Shown one piece after another: positions 55,073 through 62,804 of a stretch of DNA of 64,000 nucleotides (the stretch's first letter is position 1; the number at the start of each line of letters is the position of its first letter). A program made the position numbers and the translations under genes. Under the pieces are notes generated by a model. It had not been told where the DNA came from and searched no databases. It saw nothing but the letters and a program-made list of their open reading frames with translations. Location of the stretch: the NCBI RefSeq assembly GCF_042677005.1, contig NZ_JBHTIF010000005.1:124001-188000 (forward strand), read 5' to 3'. This stretch comes from Lysobacter_I brunescens (GTDB lineage Bacteria; Pseudomonadota; Gammaproteobacteria; Xanthomonadales; Xanthomonadaceae).

Positions 55073-55591
55073 TCAGGGCGTCATGTCGGCCTGACCATGA
55101 CGGAACCGGAGGATCACACGCTTGATGCCGGAACTGCCGAAGATCAGCCACAGGGCGAGCGCCAGCTGTCCGGCGGTCGCGATCATGTTGGCGATCTGCT
55201 CGTGCTGCCACTCGACATGGCCCGCGTCGATCTGGCGGCTGAGCAGCAACAGCGTCAGCCAGTAGATCGCGTCCGGCAAGGCATGCGACAGCACCCAGAC
55301 GCCCAGCAACGTCAATCCGACCGACAGCGCAACCGAACCGTTCATCGCGCTTTCTGAACGCGGCTCGCGCATCGCAGGCAGCAGCTTCCTCGCGACCGTC
55401 AACGGGAAGAACCACAGGAAGGCGCACAAGGCAACGCCGGCTGCCAGAACGGTACCGACCAGCACCAGCGACGGTTTGAGCTCCACCTGGCCGATGAGCG
55501 CCATCGCGCTCGGGAACGAACGCACGATGGTGACCAGCAGGAAAATCGCGAACAGCCGAACAGCAACCGCAACCACATCTTCCCTGCTCAT
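55073..55591 (-). CDS. Four-helix membrane protein, unknown function
   Basis: A protein of 172 residues from ATG 55591. Predicted helices are VAVAVRLFAIFLLVTIVRSF, PSLVLVGTVLAAGVALCAFLWFFPLTVA, SVALSVGLTLLGVWVLSHALPDAIYWLTLLLL and MIATAGQLALALWLIFGSSGI. The C-terminus is basic and cytosolic. No family was recognised. It is in a minus-strand run of small genes. Confidence 0.75.
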   Translation of the reverse strand: MSREDVVAVAVRLFAIFLLVTIVRSFPSAMALIGQVELKPSLVLVGTVLAAGVALCAFLWFFPLTVARKLLPAMREPRSESAMNGSVALSVGLTLLGVWVLSHALPDAIYWLTLLLLSRQIDAGHVEWQHEQIANMIATAGQLALALWLIFGSSGIKRVILRFRHGQADMTP

Positions 55592-55681
55592 GGCGATCCC
55601 CTTCTGGCCTGACGACGGACGCCCCCGTGAGGGGCATGGCGCAGAGTGCCATGCCGCCTGTTCCACATCAATGAAACACGA

Positions 55682-56026
55682 TCAATCCGCCGTCGAACGC
55701 CCGCGCAGGACCAGATGGAGCAACAGGCCGCACAGGATCATCAACCCGAAGAACGCCAGGCCGATCATCGAATTCTCCGAGCCCAGGTTGCGCAGCAGCC
55801 TGACCGCATCGAACGCGATGTACACCGCGTATGCGAGCGCAGGCGCCGACAGCACGATGGATGCGATCCGCACCGGTTTGCGGGATCGCAGCAGAAGCAG
55901 CACGCCCAGCACGACGGCCAGGCACAGCAGCATCGGAATGCAGACGACCAGGGTCAGCAGGCCATTGGCGGCGGCGGCGATCCCGGGCCACGCGAGCAAC
56001 GGCAGCAGCAGGACCGGACGCTTCAT
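55682..56026 (-). CDS. Small three-helix membrane protein, unknown function
   Basis: A protein of 114 residues from ATG 56026 (a GTG two codons earlier is also possible). Hydrophobic segments are VLLLPLLAWPGIAAAANGLL, LVVCIPMLLCLAVVLGVLLLL, IASIVLSAPALAYAVYIAF and IGLAFFGLMILCGLLLHLVL. It has no recognised domain. Confidence 0.65.
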   Translation of the reverse strand: MKRPVLLLPLLAWPGIAAAANGLLTLVVCIPMLLCLAVVLGVLLLLRSRKPVRIASIVLSAPALAYAVYIAFDAVRLLRNLGSENSMIGLAFFGLMILCGLLLHLVLRGRSTAD

Positions 56027-56165
56027 CAGCACTACGCGCGGCGCAGCCGGATGGCCGCCAGCGATGTCACCGGCGGTCGCACGAGTTCTTCGGACTGCGA
56101 CACCGGCCAGATCGATGAGACGGGCTGGCGCGGGAAGTCCCGGATTGAATCGCCATGGGGCGCAA

Positions 56166-56447
56166 CTAGTAGAAAATCCATGGCTTCGGGTGAAGGGATG
56201 GCTGAGCGATCATGGCGGCTGTCAAGAACAAGGCAGCGGCGAGTGCGAGCTTGGCCGTCTCGCTGCGATACGAATTGGTGGCCGCCAGCAGCAGGAATGG
56301 CATCGGCGCCAGGACATCCATGGTGGTCTGGATCGGATGCCGAAGGTCGAGGGACATGGCCATGTAGATGGTGAGCACCGCAATGCCAAGAAATGCGACT
56401 CGCCAGGCCGGAGAGATGCGTGCAGAGGATTGGCATTGATCCGACAT
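56166..56447 (-). CDS. Small membrane protein, unknown function
   Basis: A protein of 93 residues from ATG 56447 with about three helices (VAFLGIAVLTIYMAMSL, VLAPMPFLLLAATNSY, LALAAALFLTAAMIAQ). The open frame continues upstream into the IS110 remnant, but no conserved sequence is gained there. It is the last gene before mobile-element DNA. Confidence 0.55.
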   Translation of the reverse strand: MSDQCQSSARISPAWRVAFLGIAVLTIYMAMSLDLRHPIQTTMDVLAPMPFLLLAATNSYRSETAKLALAAALFLTAAMIAQPSLHPKPWIFY

Positions 56448-56490
56448 GCTGTCCGACACCTGAGTTGGGCCACGCCGCGAAGCGGCACCG

Positions 56491-56558
56491 GCCTGGATGC
56501 TGAAGTGGACTCCCAGCCACTGGAGCCTGCCGCCATGGATGCTACAACCGTGGCGATC
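56491..56558 (+). mobile_element. IS110-family left-end remnant, second copy
   Basis: GCCTGGATGCTGAAGTGGAC ... GGAGCCTGCCGCC, then ATG and the first eight codons of an IS110-type transposase (MDATTVAI). It closely resembles 26021-26139 and then breaks off. Further on, 56571-56740 holds GC-rich repeats, including a GCCCGGGTAAGCGC/GCGCACCCGGG inverted pair, but no gene. Confidence 0.7.
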
Positions 56559-56741
56559 CGTTGGCGAATCCAGCCGCATCGCGCGCAGGCGCGTGGATCT
56601 TTGGTAGCCCGGGTAAGCGCAAAGCGCGCACCCGGGACGGACGCACACGCGAACGCCGAGGATCCAAGGTGCGGCCTTCGGCCTTATCCGGGCGACGAAA
56701 GTGCAATCCGGGCGCGGGAATGACCCGCGCCCGGTGAAGCA

Positions 56742-56933
56742 TCACGCAGCGGCACCGTCCAACGGCACCAACCGGTTGTCTTCGTCGTACTGCAAGCCAC
56801 AGACCATCGCAGCCATGCCGCGCAGCGCGGCTTGCGGGCTGGCGCCGCTGGCTTCGCACAGAGCGATGAACTGGTGCGGGACTTCGACGAGCAGGACATT
56901 GGACGGCTTGAGCTGCGCTTTCGGCTTGGACAT
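56742..56933 (-). CDS. Small conserved protein, copy 2 of a duplicated gene
   Basis: A protein of 63 residues starting at ATG 56933. The sequence (MSKPKAQLKPSNVLLVEVPH...GLQYDEDNRLVPLDGAAA) aligns without gaps to the 25191-25382 product, with about three quarters of residues shared. It is neither secreted nor membranous. Its family is not recognised. The upstream ~180 bases are also duplicated. An IS110 end lies about 180 bases away on the other side. Confidence 0.68.
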   Translation of the reverse strand: MSKPKAQLKPSNVLLVEVPHQFIALCEASGASPQAALRGMAAMVCGLQYDEDNRLVPLDGAAA

Positions 56934-57115
56934 GACGGCACTCCGTTTCGCCCGACGCCCGGAGTGGGCGCCGTTGGCGATTCAGAAGCGCATCGCGCGC
57001 AGGCGCGTCAAGGTTTGCGCAGCAATTCACCTCGACCTTGACGCGCCGAGCACGGTGCGATGATGGGACGACAACGGGGAACACCTCTCGCCACCTATCC
57101 GCGCAGGCTTTGCTT

Positions 57116-57213
57116 TGTAGGGCGCATAAGCCGAAGGCGTCATGCGCCGAGATGACTTGCCGATAATCGGCGTCTCAAAGAAGGCGCATGACGCTTCGCT
57201 TATGCGCCCTACA
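57116..57213. repeat. Inverted repeat upstream of small-gene copy 2
   Basis: Arms TGTAGGGCGCATAAGCCGAA plus GGCGTCATGCGCC and a near-complementary right arm ending GCGCCCTACA, separated by about 34 bp. This is REP-like DNA. The 56934-57317 gap holds this element, the duplicated segment and the attC site, but no gene. Confidence 0.75.
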
Positions 57214-57256
57214 ACAGCGCACATGCCTTACGGCCTTGCAAGTTTGAAAAGCGACC

Positions 57257-57311
57257 CAGCGTTGGAATTCATCGGCTGCCGCAGGCGGTCCGCTGGAATG
57301 AGGTGTTAGCC
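57257..57311 (-). repeat. attC-like site A, end of the cassette array
   Basis: On the minus strand it begins with GGCTAAC (R'' box), followed by CTCATTCCAGCGG and a GC-rich hairpin, then CCGATGAATTCC. The closing core site is degenerate (CAACGCT instead of GTTRRRY). This fits the terminal, decayed attC of the gene at 57318-57746. Confidence 0.6.
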
Positions 57312-57317
57312 GACAGG

Positions 57318-57746
57318 CTACACCCATGGGTTTTCATAGATGGTCCTTCGAAGCGCACGTGCCGCAAAGAGTGCCATGCGTTCAAGCTCCTGCTCGGTTT
57401 CTTCGGGGCGCTCGAGGAGATTTGAATCATTCCAGGGCTCATCGACGTGAACCCATTTATTGCGGTACTTCCTCAAGACATGTAGATCGTCCTTGAGACC
57501 GGCATCAATACTGGCGCGATTGATTAACTCAACAAGCCGTTCCTTACCAGTTTCGGAGTGCTCGGATCGAAGGTAAGTCTCAATTCCAGATACGGCAGTG
57601 AGAATCGACGCCAGATCGGCGCCGGCGGCAAATGCCACATCCGCTTCCCGGACGATAAAGCTACACCACTCAGAAAGAATGACTCCGCCCTTGAGCAGTT
57701 CTTCGTCGAGGGCGACTATTTGAGCCCAGCGGTCATCTTGAGTCAC
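57318..57746 (-). CDS. Cassette gene A: HEPN-like protein
   Basis: A protein of 142 residues starting at GTG 57746, directly after the cassette boundary (GTTAGCC). It is helical and acidic. The C-terminal half contains RKYRNKWVHVDEPW, fitting the R-X4-H motif of HEPN RNase-fold domains found in toxins and defence proteins. There is no signal or membrane helix. The DNA is visibly AT-richer than the chromosome around it. The next attC-like site follows the stop. The activity is inference. Confidence 0.65.
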   Translation of the reverse strand: MTQDDRWAQIVALDEELLKGGVILSEWCSFIVREADVAFAAGADLASILTAVSGIETYLRSEHSETGKERLVELINRASIDAGLKDDLHVLRKYRNKWVHVDEPWNDSNLLERPEETEQELERMALFAARALRRTIYENPWV

Positions 57747-57749
57747 GTT

Positions 57750-57818
57750 GGCTAACGTCTGAATTAACCGGCTGGCGCGGCTTTATCGCGCCAGTCCGTG
57801 TTGAATGATGGATTAGGC
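57750..57818 (-). repeat. attC-like site B
   Basis: On the minus strand: GCCTAAT (R''), CATTCAACACGG, a GGCGCG/CGCGCC hairpin, CCGGTTAATTCAGAC, then GTTAGCC (core site). The R'' with flanking bases (CATTAAGCCTAAT) is the exact complement of the start of cassette B (ATTAGGCTTAATG), as expected for a cassette that once was circular. Confidence 0.8.
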
Positions 57819-58415
57819 TTAATGGTCGAAAACCAACAGGTGATCTCTAACATCGCTGTTAGCCAGATATTGCCAAGACATATAGAGAAAGCCTCTTCCG
57901 TCCGGAGAGTAGCGAACACCAAATCTTGTATCGCTACCGTCATTCATACGCCCCCATTCGATAAGTTTCTGTGCCTGCTGGATTAGGTGCCTAGTTGGAA
58001 TGGCTGCAACAGACAAGAGTTGCCCACCTTGCCTGTCTAGAAAGGCTTGCACTGTGAGATGTGGGTATAGAAAACCTTCCTCTGGATTGTTGAGTGCGCG
58101 AAGCCGTTTTTGAAATTCCGTTTCAGCACCAGATGGAGTCGTGTATCTAATGGAGAAAGATCGGTAGTTACTTCCCCACTGAACCCTACTGGCTATTCCT
58201 CGAACACCTCTGTTATTTTCGACGATCTGCCAAGCATCAATGCCCGCAAGAACATCAAGCTCACTTGCGAACTCATCAGATGAAACGGCCTCAACAGGAA
58301 TGATTTGGCCTCCGCCGATTCCTTCTGCCGAGGAAATGGACGGCCAAACAATATTGACAAAGTCAGACGCACTATTGCCGAGGCCATTAAGTATGTGTTG
58401 CGGATACTGCATCAT
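57819..58415 (-). CDS. Cassette gene B: unknown protein
   Basis: A protein of 198 residues from ATG 58415, just inside the cassette boundary, with the stop TAA overlapping the attC R'' box. It has no signal or membrane segment. Segments such as NSASDFVNIVWPSISSAEGIGGGQIIPVE and GSNYRSFSIRYTT suggest a mixed alpha/beta protein. AT-rich codon use differs from the chromosome, as is normal for integron cassette genes. No family was recognised. Confidence 0.65.
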   Translation of the reverse strand: MMQYPQHILNGLGNSASDFVNIVWPSISSAEGIGGGQIIPVEAVSSDEFASELDVLAGIDAWQIVENNRGVRGIASRVQWGSNYRSFSIRYTTPSGAETEFQKRLRALNNPEEGFLYPHLTVQAFLDRQGGQLLSVAAIPTRHLIQQAQKLIEWGRMNDGSDTRFGVRYSPDGRGFLYMSWQYLANSDVRDHLLVFDH

Positions 58416-58418
58416 TAA

Positions 58419-58478
58419 GCCTAATGCCTGAATTAAGCCGGCCCGCAAAGCGGGATCAGCTTGAATGAATGGTTAGAA
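58419..58478 (-). repeat. attC-like site C
   Basis: On the minus strand: TTCTAAC (R''), CATTCATTCAAGCTG, a CCCGC/GCGGG hairpin, CCGGCTTAATTCAGGC and ATTAGGC (core). The CATTCATTCAAGC...GGCTTAATTCA body closely resembles attC sites of class 1 integron cassettes such as aadA. Confidence 0.85.
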
Positions 58479-58487
58479 CGCTGGCCG

Positions 58488-59006
58488 TTACCAGTTGCCA
58501 GATGATTGAGCATTGTTGATGTACGAGTTTAATGCGGAAGAAAAAGCATTTAATGCCTCCAAAGCCGCCGGCTCTATTCGGTATTGGTTTGCCCCTTCAA
58601 TCCCCCAAGATGTGACAGTGCCATTGCCGTCTACACCGACAATGTTTGTTGCTTGAAGTCGGTAACGACCATCCTTTGCATCAATGATTATTCTTGTTCT
58701 GATGGCCGGAAAAGCTGACAGCATTTTTGCTTTTGGGTTTTTGACGATTATGTCTCCTACGATCTTTCCAAGCTCATCATCTCTAAGCTCAATGATGCTT
58801 CTAGAAGACTTGAAATGCTCGGCAAGGAAAGCCGCGGCATGGGAAACAATCTCGCGTTTTGAAAGATCAACCGCCTCAATCTTCTCGTAAACGAACAGGC
58901 CGTTCTCAACTTTGAACTCAGCAGATTTTGGCTGTTTTGCAAAAACGGACGGTGCGCCAAGCAGCGCGACAGAGAGTAGCAGGGCTTTGAAGGTTCGGAT
59001 TTTCAT
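58488..59006 (-). CDS. Cassette gene C: exported DUF4468-like protein
   Basis: A protein of 172 residues with a signal peptide (FKALLLSVALLGAPSVFA). The mature part has IVSHAAAFLAEHFKSSRSIIELRDDELGKIVGDIIVKN and then RTRIIIDAKDGRYRLQATNIVG, matching the pattern of DUF4468-type domains (a TBP-like fold). It probably acts in the periplasm. The cassette starts with GTTAGAACGCTGG (59027-59039), whose complement opens the attC site at its end. The DNA is AT-rich. Confidence 0.72.
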   Translation of the reverse strand: MKIRTFKALLLSVALLGAPSVFAKQPKSAEFKVENGLFVYEKIEAVDLSKREIVSHAAAFLAEHFKSSRSIIELRDDELGKIVGDIIVKNPKAKMLSAFPAIRTRIIIDAKDGRYRLQATNIVGVDGNGTVTSWGIEGANQYRIEPAALEALNAFSSALNSYINNAQSSGNW

Positions 59007-59026
59007 TTAGATGTTCCGTTGTGTCC

Positions 59027-59039
59027 CCAGCGTTCTAAC
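59027..59039 (-). repeat. Cassette core site at the start of cassette C
   Basis: On the minus strand GTTAGAACGCTGG; it is the exact complement of the 13 bases at 58472-58484 that open attC C. It marks the recombination boundary where this cassette was inserted. Confidence 0.7.
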
Positions 59040-59356
59040 TCTGTTTAGACGTCAAATTGACGCATAACACCGTGCCGCATAGCAAGCACACAGGCGGCGC
59101 CCCCAACAGAATCAGATGGATAGGGTACCCGCAGATTCGCAGTGACCGACTGGGGACTTCTTGCACGGCAGCCAGACCGCATAACACCGACCAACCGCCC
59201 CTAACACAACCTGTCAGATCCAACAGGCTTCCTTCTTCCCACCTACGAATACTGCCGGAGCTGCAAGCTGGGTCCCTGCTTTCGCAGGGATGACGTGGCG
59301 GAGCGCTCTCCGCGCAAGCCGCGCATCCGCGCAGATCGCGCACCCCTACCCCGCCC
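59040..59356. other. Gap beyond the cassette array
   Basis: About 317 bases without a convincing gene. On the minus strand, three strings resembling attC core sites (GTTATGC at two places, GTTAGGG at one) suggest decayed attC sites. Neither an attI site nor an integrase gene was found. Confidence 0.4.
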
Positions 59357-61522
59357 TCACCCCACCAACCCCCTTAACTCCCTCTCCAGAAACAACCCCA
59401 ACTCCGCCGGATCGAACTGCCGTTCGAACAGGGGCACGGCGAAGCGGTAGCGGTCGCCGTCCTGGCGGAGGACCCAGGCGAGGCGGAGTCGGGCGAGGGA
59501 TTGGCGGAGGGTTTCGATGTCGATGCGGGCGCCGTGGGCGTCGAGCAGTTCGAGGAGGTCGGCGACGCGCTGCGTGCCGGTGCTGGCGATGCGGTAGACG
59601 ATGATGCGGTCGAGGCGCGAGGCGGCGTCGTCCTGGGTGAGGCGCGCCCAGCCGGCGAGTGCGTCCTGCGCGGCCTGCGAGGCGAGCGCGGCCTGCACGT
59701 GTTCGTGGCGGATGCGGGCGGTGCCGGGCGGCAGGACCTGCAGGCATTCCTGGCAGAGGATGGCGACGAGGTTGGCGCGTTCGCCGCTGGCTTCGACCAC
59801 GGCGTCGACCAGCGCGGGCGTCTGGAACGCGATACCGAGGCGTTCCAGCGGCTGCGTGGCGAGCGCGCGGCAGGCGGCGGTTTCGAGCCCACCGATCGTG
59901 ATGACTTCGCCGAAGTTGCGCAGCGGCGACTGATAGTCCTGCGTGGCGGCCTGGTAGACATCCCAGAAGCCGGCGAGCATGAAGTGGCAGCGGCCTTCCT
60001 CGCTGAGTGCGCGCAGGCGCGCGAGTTCGGGGTACTGGTGCGCGGCGTCATGACGCAGGAACAGGTCGGCTTCGTCGATGAGCAGCAGCAGCGCGCGGCC
60101 GTCGGACTGCGCGGCGAGCGCGGACAGCGCGACATCGAGATCTGTGTCGGGATCGAGCCCCGCTTCACTGGCGACGCGCGGTGCAAGGCGATGATCGCGC
60201 AGCGCGAGGTACAGGCAGCGCACGCGCGGATGCGCTTCGAACTGGCGCTGGATCGCCTTCATCAGGCTGGTCTTGCCGAGCTGGCGGCCGCCGACCAGCA
60301 CGTAGTTGCCGGGCTCGCGATTCACCACCTGCGCGAGCAGCTGCGCGCGACCGAAGAACGACGAGGGCCGCGAGACGCCACCGCGCGTCTGGTAGGGCGA
60401 GATGCGCGTGACCTGCAGTTGCCGCGCCATCGCGCGCACCAGCGCGTCGACCGGTTCGGGGGCGAGCAGCCAGCGCGTCTGTGCGCGGCGGTCCGGCGCG
60501 ACCAGCAGATTCGCCGGGTCGCGGCAGGCGGGCATGAGATAGCGGTCGGCTTCGATGGACGGGCTGAGCACCAGCAACACGTCCTGGCCAGTGCGCAGTT
60601 CGCGCAGCGCGCGCACGATCTCGGCCGGCGTGCGCGCGGGATCGGGCACATACAGCAGGCAGCGCGCGAGGTTGACCGGCAGCTCGTCGGGCATGCGCCA
60701 TTCGAACAGTTCACCGGGCAACGCCCAGTCGGTGTTGCGGCGCGACTGCGCGCCGATCGCAAGCGCGAGGATCTCGGCTTTCTGCACCGACGATGCGCGG
60801 TCGAAACCCAGCACCTGTCGCCACGCATCGGATTCGACACCCACCGCGCGCAACAGCGCATCGCGCTGGCGCAGCCAGCCGAGCGCACGATCGAGCGCCT
60901 GCAGGTCGTCCAGCGGCATGTCGAACAGGCGCGCGGGATCGCGCTGCAGCGGCATGAGCATCGGGTTGCGATGGAACAGCCACGCCGCCAGCGCGATCAC
61001 GGACAGCAGCAGCATCGACAGCAGGCCAATCAGCCACTGCGTGAGCCCCCAGCCGGAGGGCCGCTGGCAGTTCACGGGCAGCAGGCGCGTCGGCAGCACG
61101 CTGGCGCGCGCGTCGCAGTCCCAGCGTTGCGTGCGCGGATCGTAGCGATAGCGGATGACTTCGCCCTGCATGCCGGCGCGGGCGGGAAAGGCCTCGGAGG
61201 TCATGACCTTCAGCGTCCACGGCTCGGATAGGTCGAAGGTGAAGTAGCCTTCGCCGGCCAGCATTCCATCCTGCGGGAGCGAGGAAGGCCAGCCGTCTTC
61301 ATCGGCGAGCATGCCGCTGAGCACAGTCTTCGCGTAGGCGGTTTCGTTCCAGCCCTGCCCCACGGCAGCCAGCAGCGTGGGATCGAAACGGAACAGCACG
61401 CGCGTCACCGGATTCCACTGCGGCGCGAACACCGCACTGCCGATGAACAGTGCAGCGAGCGCGGCCAGCAGCAATCGCGGCCAGCCGAGCGCGCGCCATT
61501 GCCGGGCCAGCAACGATGTCAT
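59357..61522 (-). CDS. Membrane-anchored STAND-like ATPase
   Basis: A protein of 721 residues. An N-terminal membrane helix (RLLLAALAALFIGSAVFAP), an exported-looking region of ~130 residues and a second helix (LIGLLSMLLLSVIALAAWLFH) precede the ATPase. Walker A is GGRQLGKTS (about residue 410) and Walker B ALLLLIDEADLF (about 482). Then come a sensor-like CHFMLAGFWDVYQ and winged helices (ADLLELLDAHGARIDIETLRQSLARLRLAWVL). The layout is that of nSTAND/archaeal-type conflict ATPases. Its start overlaps the stop of the HTH gene (ATGA). A signalling or defence role is inference. Confidence 0.82.
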   Translation of the reverse strand: MTSLLARQWRALGWPRLLLAALAALFIGSAVFAPQWNPVTRVLFRFDPTLLAAVGQGWNETAYAKTVLSGMLADEDGWPSSLPQDGMLAGEGYFTFDLSEPWTLKVMTSEAFPARAGMQGEVIRYRYDPRTQRWDCDARASVLPTRLLPVNCQRPSGWGLTQWLIGLLSMLLLSVIALAAWLFHRNPMLMPLQRDPARLFDMPLDDLQALDRALGWLRQRDALLRAVGVESDAWRQVLGFDRASSVQKAEILALAIGAQSRRNTDWALPGELFEWRMPDELPVNLARCLLYVPDPARTPAEIVRALRELRTGQDVLLVLSPSIEADRYLMPACRDPANLLVAPDRRAQTRWLLAPEPVDALVRAMARQLQVTRISPYQTRGGVSRPSSFFGRAQLLAQVVNREPGNYVLVGGRQLGKTSLMKAIQRQFEAHPRVRCLYLALRDHRLAPRVASEAGLDPDTDLDVALSALAAQSDGRALLLLIDEADLFLRHDAAHQYPELARLRALSEEGRCHFMLAGFWDVYQAATQDYQSPLRNFGEVITIGGLETAACRALATQPLERLGIAFQTPALVDAVVEASGERANLVAILCQECLQVLPPGTARIRHEHVQAALASQAAQDALAGWARLTQDDAASRLDRIIVYRIASTGTQRVADLLELLDAHGARIDIETLRQSLARLRLAWVLRQDGDRYRFAVPLFERQFDPAELGLFLERELRGLVG

Positions 61523-62721
61523 GCATCCACCAGCACGCTGCGGGCCGCGAGACGTACGGCCTCGCAGCGCCAGGCCAGCCAGCGGCCGTCGGCCTCGTCG
61601 CGCGGCGCGAGCAGGTTGGACCAGTACAGGCGACGCAGCAGCGGATCGATCAGGTACGGACGCGCGCGGCCGAGACGATCGGTGTCAAGCAGCGACTGCA
61701 GGCGCGTGCGGTCCTCGTCGCGCTCGACCAGCGGCAGCAGCGCCTGCCACAGCAGCGCGTGTTCGGCGAGGCGCGCGGTCGCGGTGGCGTCGTCGATGCC
61801 GGGCTCGCTGCGCAGCATGCGCTGCGCGGCGTCGAGCAAAGCGGGATGGCCGCCGCTCAGGCGCAGCAGGCGCGATGCCGTGGCGTCGTCGATGGCATCG
61901 CCACTTTCCTGACGCAGCAGCGCACGCAGCGTGGCCGCATCCATCTCCGGCCAGACCTGCACGTCGGCGATGTTGAGCAGCGACAGTTCGCCACCCTGGT
62001 ATTTCAGATCAGCCAGCGCTTCGCCGCCGCACAGCAGCAGATGCAGGCGGCCGCTGTGGGTCTCGCTGAGGCTGCGCAACACGCCGGCCAGCATCTCGCG
62101 CAGCGCGGGATCGCCCTGTTCGAAACGGCTGACGAGGCAGAAGACGCGTTCGCCGCCGGCGAGACGACGGCGCAGCGCGGCTTCGAAGGCGTGGTCGGAA
62201 TCGACATCCGCCAGACCGCACTGCTCGCCGATGGCGCGGAAGTATTCGGCCGGCTCGACCGCCAGGCTGTACGGCGGCTGCAGGTGCAGCACCGAGGTCG
62301 CACCGAAACGTCGCGCGGCTTCGGCGATGAAGGCATCGCGGAACGGCGGCTGGCCCCAGTGCGCCTGGCTGAGCAGCATGAGGATGGGATACGGCATCAA
62401 TCGATCCATGCGCTCGAACGTCTCGCGCACCGTCGCGGCGAACGGGCCTTCGGCGACCGCCTGCTGCGCGGGGTATTCGGGATCGAAGCCGGCGGCGTCG
62501 AGCAACGCATTGGTCTCTGCCTCGGTCAGGCGCAGGTAGGTCGCACAGGCGACCACGCGGTCGCGATGCTTGCCGCTGGGCATGGCATCGCCGTTGCGCC
62601 AGTTGTTGACCGACTCGCGACTCATGCCGATCTCGGTGGCGACCGAGCCGGCGCTGGCACGGATGCGGCGCATGTGGGCGGACAGCAGCTGCGAGAAACG
62701 CTGATTGGACGGGCTGGGCAT
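61519..62721 (-). CDS. XRE-type HTH protein with degenerate AAA-like domain
   Basis: A protein of 400 residues from ATG 62721. An N-terminal helix-turn-helix (LLSAHMRRIRASAGSVATEIGMSRESVNNWRNGDAMPSGKHRDRVVACATYLRL) precedes an ATPase-like region. The expected P-loop position reads SQAHWGQPPFRDAF without GK-S/T, and the Walker B-like strand (VFCLVSRFEQ) lacks acidic Asp-Glu. Winged helices follow near the end. It is translationally coupled to the STAND-like ATPase gene. It probably senses or represses through DNA, while its partner hydrolyses ATP. Confidence 0.8.
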   Translation of the reverse strand: MPSPSNQRFSQLLSAHMRRIRASAGSVATEIGMSRESVNNWRNGDAMPSGKHRDRVVACATYLRLTEAETNALLDAAGFDPEYPAQQAVAEGPFAATVRETFERMDRLMPYPILMLLSQAHWGQPPFRDAFIAEAARRFGATSVLHLQPPYSLAVEPAEYFRAIGEQCGLADVDSDHAFEAALRRRLAGGERVFCLVSRFEQGDPALREMLAGVLRSLSETHSGRLHLLLCGGEALADLKYQGGELSLLNIADVQVWPEMDAATLRALLRQESGDAIDDATASRLLRLSGGHPALLDAAQRMLRSEPGIDDATATARLAEHALLWQALLPLVERDEDRTRLQSLLDTDRLGRARPYLIDPLLRRLYWSNLLAPRDEADGRWLAWRCEAVRLAARSVLVDA

Positions 62722-62804
62722 GCCGGCGTGGACGACTGGACAGCCGTCCACGCTAGCGCCCGTACCGGTGGTGTCAACCCGTGCAGGCATCCCCTTGCCC
62801 CCGC

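Noticed and set aside
57240..59040. Complete integron with integrase
   Set aside because: No tyrosine integrase gene or convincing attI site is visible in the window, so only a cassette cluster is claimed.
59035..59343. 102-codon minus-strand frame next to the cassette array
   Set aside because: No motif, odd composition, and it overlaps repeat and attC-like DNA. Treated as non-coding.
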